From positions 62,001 to 126,000 of the forward strand of contig NZ_ATTM01000005.1 of assembly GCF_000419685.1 (NCBI RefSeq): a stretch of 64,000 bases of DNA, in the 5' to 3' direction. The notes beneath the pieces were generated by a model that was given only the letters and a program-made list of their open reading frames with translations, was not told where the DNA came from and did not search any database. Made by a program: the position numbers and the translations under genes. The DNA is from Flavobacterium antarcticum DSM 19726 (lineage in GTDB: Bacteria; Bacteroidota; Bacteroidia; Flavobacteriales; Flavobacteriaceae). Positions 61,347-64,000 of the stretch are shown here, one piece after another (within the stretch, counting starts at the first letter, position 1; every line of letters begins with the position of its first letter).

Positions 61347-62789
61347 TTAGTTAACATCCCACCAAACAGGAACTTTTACTGTTTCTAAAGCTGGGCAATT
61401 TGGATTTCTTGTTTTTACGTTAGCTGGGAATACCATTCTTTTTGGGAATACACCACCTGTTGTACCGTTTAGTGAGTATGCAAACTCTCCTGAAACATAA
61501 CTAGGGCTAGATTGTGGTACTGCTGAAACTAATGGAAATCCTGTTCTGTTTTGTTCAAAGAAAGATTCAAAACCATTTCCAGGGAATCCTGATACCCATT
61601 TCTGTGTAATAATAGCTTTAATCTTAGCACTCAAAGTTCCCGCAGTTGGATACTCGTAAGCACCAGCCGCTGCAACAAATGAAGCACCGCTTTCGCCAAA
61701 TTTAGAAAAAGCCGCTTGAACTCCTGCATCATACTTCGCTTTAGCTCCAGCGCCACCGCTGTAACGCTCTAGTGCTTCTGCTTGCAAAAACAAACTTTCT
61801 TCTTGACTCATAAAGTAAACAGGTGTCAATGCCTCTAAATGCACTACTGCAAAAGATGTTGGTGCTGATAAACTATTAAAGTCTCCTTGATTCAAAGCAA
61901 GTCCTGCATCGTAAAATTTCGCAACACGTGGATCAGAGTTTTGAGTTAAGTAAGAAAATAAAGTCGTACTAGCACGTAAATTTGTTTTAGTATTCAATTG
62001 TCTTCTGTCTGATTCAAATAAAGGATTACTTCTACTTGGAGCATCCTCGAATTGAACTAAAGCAGCATCAGTATTTAAGAAATCTGCATTTGCAGCAAAT
62101 AACTCATTAATTCCCTGTTGTGCAATTGAAGGTCTTTTTTCACTTTGTCTTAAATATAATTTTAGAAGTAACGTATTTGCATACGCTTTCCAGTTACTCA
62201 TATTTCCACCAAAAATGAAATCATCTGCTGCTGGAGCAGATCCCAATGAAGAAGCTAAATCTTTAGACAATGCTTCTTTCATATCAGCAACCATTAGGTC
62301 GTAAACTTCTTCACCTGTATTGAATTTTGGTGTTAAGATTTCACGATTGTTCGCTTCTGTATATGGAATTTGATCATAAAAATCAGCCATTATTTGAGAT
62401 GCTTGTACTTCTAAAGTTGTAGCAATTAAATAATAATTCCAGTTCTCTTGTTGTAGTGCAAGTTTTTTTACATTTCTAATGTCACCTAATGCATCGTACA
62501 TTGCTGTCCAACCACCTTCGTAATCATTTGTTCCAATAGAATATTCATCAATATTCTTGTACTGATTTGAAGCATTACTTTGTGTCCAATATTGGGACCA
62601 AAATCCACCTACTAAAGCGTAGTAAGAACCTTGTGCTCCAGCAAGACCCACCATTCCTGACGGCATCTCAACAGATAATGCTACGCCATCGGCACTTAGA
62701 TTATCCGGGTCTCTGTTGATATCAAAATCTTCATCACTACATGCGGTGAAGATTGATAAAGCTGTAAATAATAAAAATATTTTTTTCAT
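61347..62789 (-). CDS. SusD/RagB family nutrient-binding lipoprotein
   Basis: A surface lipoprotein of about 480 residues. I use the ATG at 62789, since it gives the lipobox ALSIFTAC; the longer open frame runs into the SusC gene. The mature protein has the alpha-helical SusD fold with TPR-like pairs (DALGDIRNVKKLALQQENWNYYLIATTLEVQASQIMADFYDQIPYTEA) and an insertion-rich middle. It resembles the SusD_2-like branch. It partners the SusC receptor, whose stop lies 10 bases upstream. Confidence 0.92.
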   Translation of the reverse strand: MKKIFLLFTALSIFTACSDEDFDINRDPDNLSADGVALSVEMPSGMVGLAGAQGSYYALVGGFWSQYWTQSNASNQYKNIDEYSIGTNDYEGGWTAMYDALGDIRNVKKLALQQENWNYYLIATTLEVQASQIMADFYDQIPYTEANNREILTPKFNTGEEVYDLMVADMKEALSKDLASSLGSAPAADDFIFGGNMSNWKAYANTLLLKLYLRQSEKRPSIAQQGINELFAANADFLNTDAALVQFEDAPSRSNPLFESDRRQLNTKTNLRASTTLFSYLTQNSDPRVAKFYDAGLALNQGDFNSLSAPTSFAVVHLEALTPVYFMSQEESLFLQAEALERYSGGAGAKAKYDAGVQAAFSKFGESGASFVAAAGAYEYPTAGTLSAKIKAIITQKWVSGFPGNGFESFFEQNRTGFPLVSAVPQSSPSYVSGEFAYSLNGTTGGVFPKRMVFPANVKTRNPNCPALETVKVPVWWDVN

Positions 62790-62799
62790 GATTTTTTTT

Positions 62800-64000
62800 T
62801 TAGAATGATAATTTAATTGAACCACCAAAAACTCTTTGAGAAGGATTCGCTCCAAACTCACCAAATTCACTTAATAAATCATTTCCGTAAGAAGTAACTT
62901 CTGGGTCAATATAAGGATTTTCTGCTGGAGTCCACATGAATAAGTTTCTTCCATAAACACCTACTGATAATTTAGTTAGACCAATTTGTTCAGCAATTTT
63001 AGAACTAAAATCGTAGTACAAGCTGATGTCTCTTAATCTAATAAATGTTTTGTCAATTAAATGGTCTTTTTCAACACCAGGATTGTTAGAGGTATTTCCC
63101 CAAAAGTTTGTGATGTTTTCAAAAGTAATTGGTGTTGTGTTTTCAGTATAACCTGTAACATTTCCAGTCCCATCTACAACTTCATTTACCGAGTTAGGAA
63201 TGATGAATGTATTTCTATCGTTGTAAGCTGTTTCAATACCGTTTCCTACGAAATGAGACAATCTTTTAGTGTAAGAATACATTTTCCCACCTTGTTTCCA
63301 ATCAAATCCAAAAGATACAGAAACGTTTTTGTATTTAAGTGTATTTTGAAGACCCATGATGAAATCTCTTTGACCATCAGCCACATACTCTAATTCGTCA
63401 GTAACTTTGTAATAACCTGTATCTGGATTTACTACATACTGACCATCTGCATTAACAACAGGTACTTGTGCATAAAAAGAACCAATAGGTCTTCCTTCTT
63501 CTGCAGCAAATGTAATTCCGTATGCTTTGGTAATTTCGATTCTTGAACCGCCGTTTACTCTAGTAACTTCATTGTCGTTTTTAGCGAAAGTATAGTTTAA
63601 GTTCCAACTAAAATTATCTGTTTTGAATGGTGTTAAACCAACTGCAACTTCAATACCTTTATTTACAACATCACCAATGTTTGATGCTTGTGAAGAATAA
63701 CCTGTAGAAGGGTCAAGTGGCACAGCTACGATTAAATCTTCTGTTTTTCTGTTGTAATAAGAAACGTCAAACGTAACTTTTCTTCTGAATAAACTTGCTT
63801 CAAAACCAACTTCGTATTCCGTTGTTCTTTCTGGTTTTAGGTTAATATTACCCAATACTCCTGAAAGTTCGTAAAAATTAATTCCACCAAAAGGAGAAGA
63901 AATAAGTCCGAAATTTGCTGCAGCATTACCAGTTACTAAAGAAGATTCCGTTTGGTAAGGATCAGTGTCGTTTGCTACTTGAGAAACAGCACCACGTAAT
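62800..64000 (-). CDS. SusC/RagA family TonB-dependent receptor (partial, C-terminal barrel)
   Basis: About 400 residues of the C-terminal barrel of a SusC-type outer-membrane importer; the frame stays open to the window end. The apparent start at 63855 is an internal TTG coding Leu in VLGNINLKPERTTEYEVG. The motif LKPERTTEYEVGFEASLF and the strands after it are typical. The C-terminus is FGANPSQRVFGGSIKLSF, ending in Phe as barrel proteins do. With SusD and two lipoproteins behind it, it forms a nutrient-uptake locus. The substrate cannot be told, as no glycoside hydrolase or peptidase gene is in the operon within this window. Confidence 0.93.
   Translation of the reverse strand, partial: LRGAVSQVANDTDPYQTESSLVTGNAAANFGLISSPFGGINFYELSGVLGNINLKPERTTEYEVGFEASLFRRKVTFDVSYYNRKTEDLIVAVPLDPSTGYSSQASNIGDVVNKGIEVAVGLTPFKTDNFSWNLNYTFAKNDNEVTRVNGGSRIEITKAYGITFAAEEGRPIGSFYAQVPVVNADGQYVVNPDTGYYKVTDELEYVADGQRDFIMGLQNTLKYKNVSVSFGFDWKQGGKMYSYTKRLSHFVGNGIETAYNDRNTFIIPNSVNEVVDGTGNVTGYTENTTPITFENITNFWGNTSNNPGVEKDHLIDKTFIRLRDISLYYDFSSKIAEQIGLTKLSVGVYGRNLFMWTPAENPYIDPEVTSYGNDLLSEFGEFGANPSQRVFGGSIKLSF

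Noticed and set aside
62790..62870. Longer SusD frame starting inside the SusC gene
   Set aside because: The added residues are encoded over the SusC C-terminus and would displace the lipoprotein signal.
63850..63860. Apparent start codon of the SusC frame at 63855
   Set aside because: It is a TTG coding Leu within a barrel sequence that stays open to the window end.
1..64000. CRISPR array, tRNA or rRNA genes
   Set aside because: No regularly spaced direct repeats and no cloverleaf or rRNA-like sequence were noticed in the gaps; this is a reading by eye, not a covariance search.

Overview
The window is chromosomal DNA of a Bacteroidota member, almost certainly family Flavobacteriaceae and Flavobacterium-like. 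Evidence: low GC, promoters of the TAnnTTTG type placed just before genes, type IX secretion sorting tails, a SusC/SusD pair, an S46 dipeptidyl-peptidase, an ECF sigma/anti-sigma pair, a Rho factor with a long Asn-rich insert, and lineage-typical families (DUF4293, DUF2520, fused CcsBA). No rRNA, tRNA, CRISPR array, phage or complete insertion sequence was seen. Most of the window is ordinary housekeeping DNA.

Layout. 1-8.9 kb: a cut-off exported lipoprotein, then hpt, adk, a CNNM/CorC-type membrane protein, obgE, an aldose-1-epimerase relative, a small lipoprotein, and an ABC ATPase with its large membrane partner. 8.7-18.1 kb: VF530-family protein, smpB, DUF4293 protein, rho, two tandem secreted endonuclease I paralogs, an RsmB-like rRNA methyltransferase, a MazEF-type toxin-antitoxin pair, and a DUF2520-KdsC pair. 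18.3-24.6 kb: fused cytochrome c biogenesis protein CcsBA, an anti-sigma/ECF sigma pair, a glutathione peroxidase and an acetyltransferase.

24.8-40.4 kb is a dispersed menaquinone region. menD, menB, menA and menC lie on one strand, separated by a CvfB-like S1 protein, a PH-domain protein, a C1 peptidase interrupted by an in-frame TGA, a patatin-porin, an outer-membrane barrel, a YdbS/YdbT-like pair, a metallo-hydrolase and a TPR protein. Together with CcsBA this supplies the quinone and cytochrome parts of respiration.

40.6-56.9 kb: S46 peptidase; a giant alpha-2-macroglobulin-like protein with an embedded SusC-type plug, broken by one extra T in a homopolymer; a TPR protein, mpl, a DUF1287 protein and radC; a LolD/FtsX-type ABC system with a His-rich periplasmic loop and a DUF3299-like partner; a YjjG-like phosphatase and an unknown exported protein. 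57.0-64.0 kb: rarA, a rhomboid protease, rlmB, and a SusC/SusD locus with two small lipoproteins, cut off by the window end.

No clearly new multi-gene system was found. The strongest leads are the alpha-2-macroglobulin/plug fusion with its T8 frameshift, the nonsense codon in the C1 peptidase, a dispersed repeat with a compensated stem, the His-rich FtsX-type operon, and near-leaderless promoters at smpB and rlmB.
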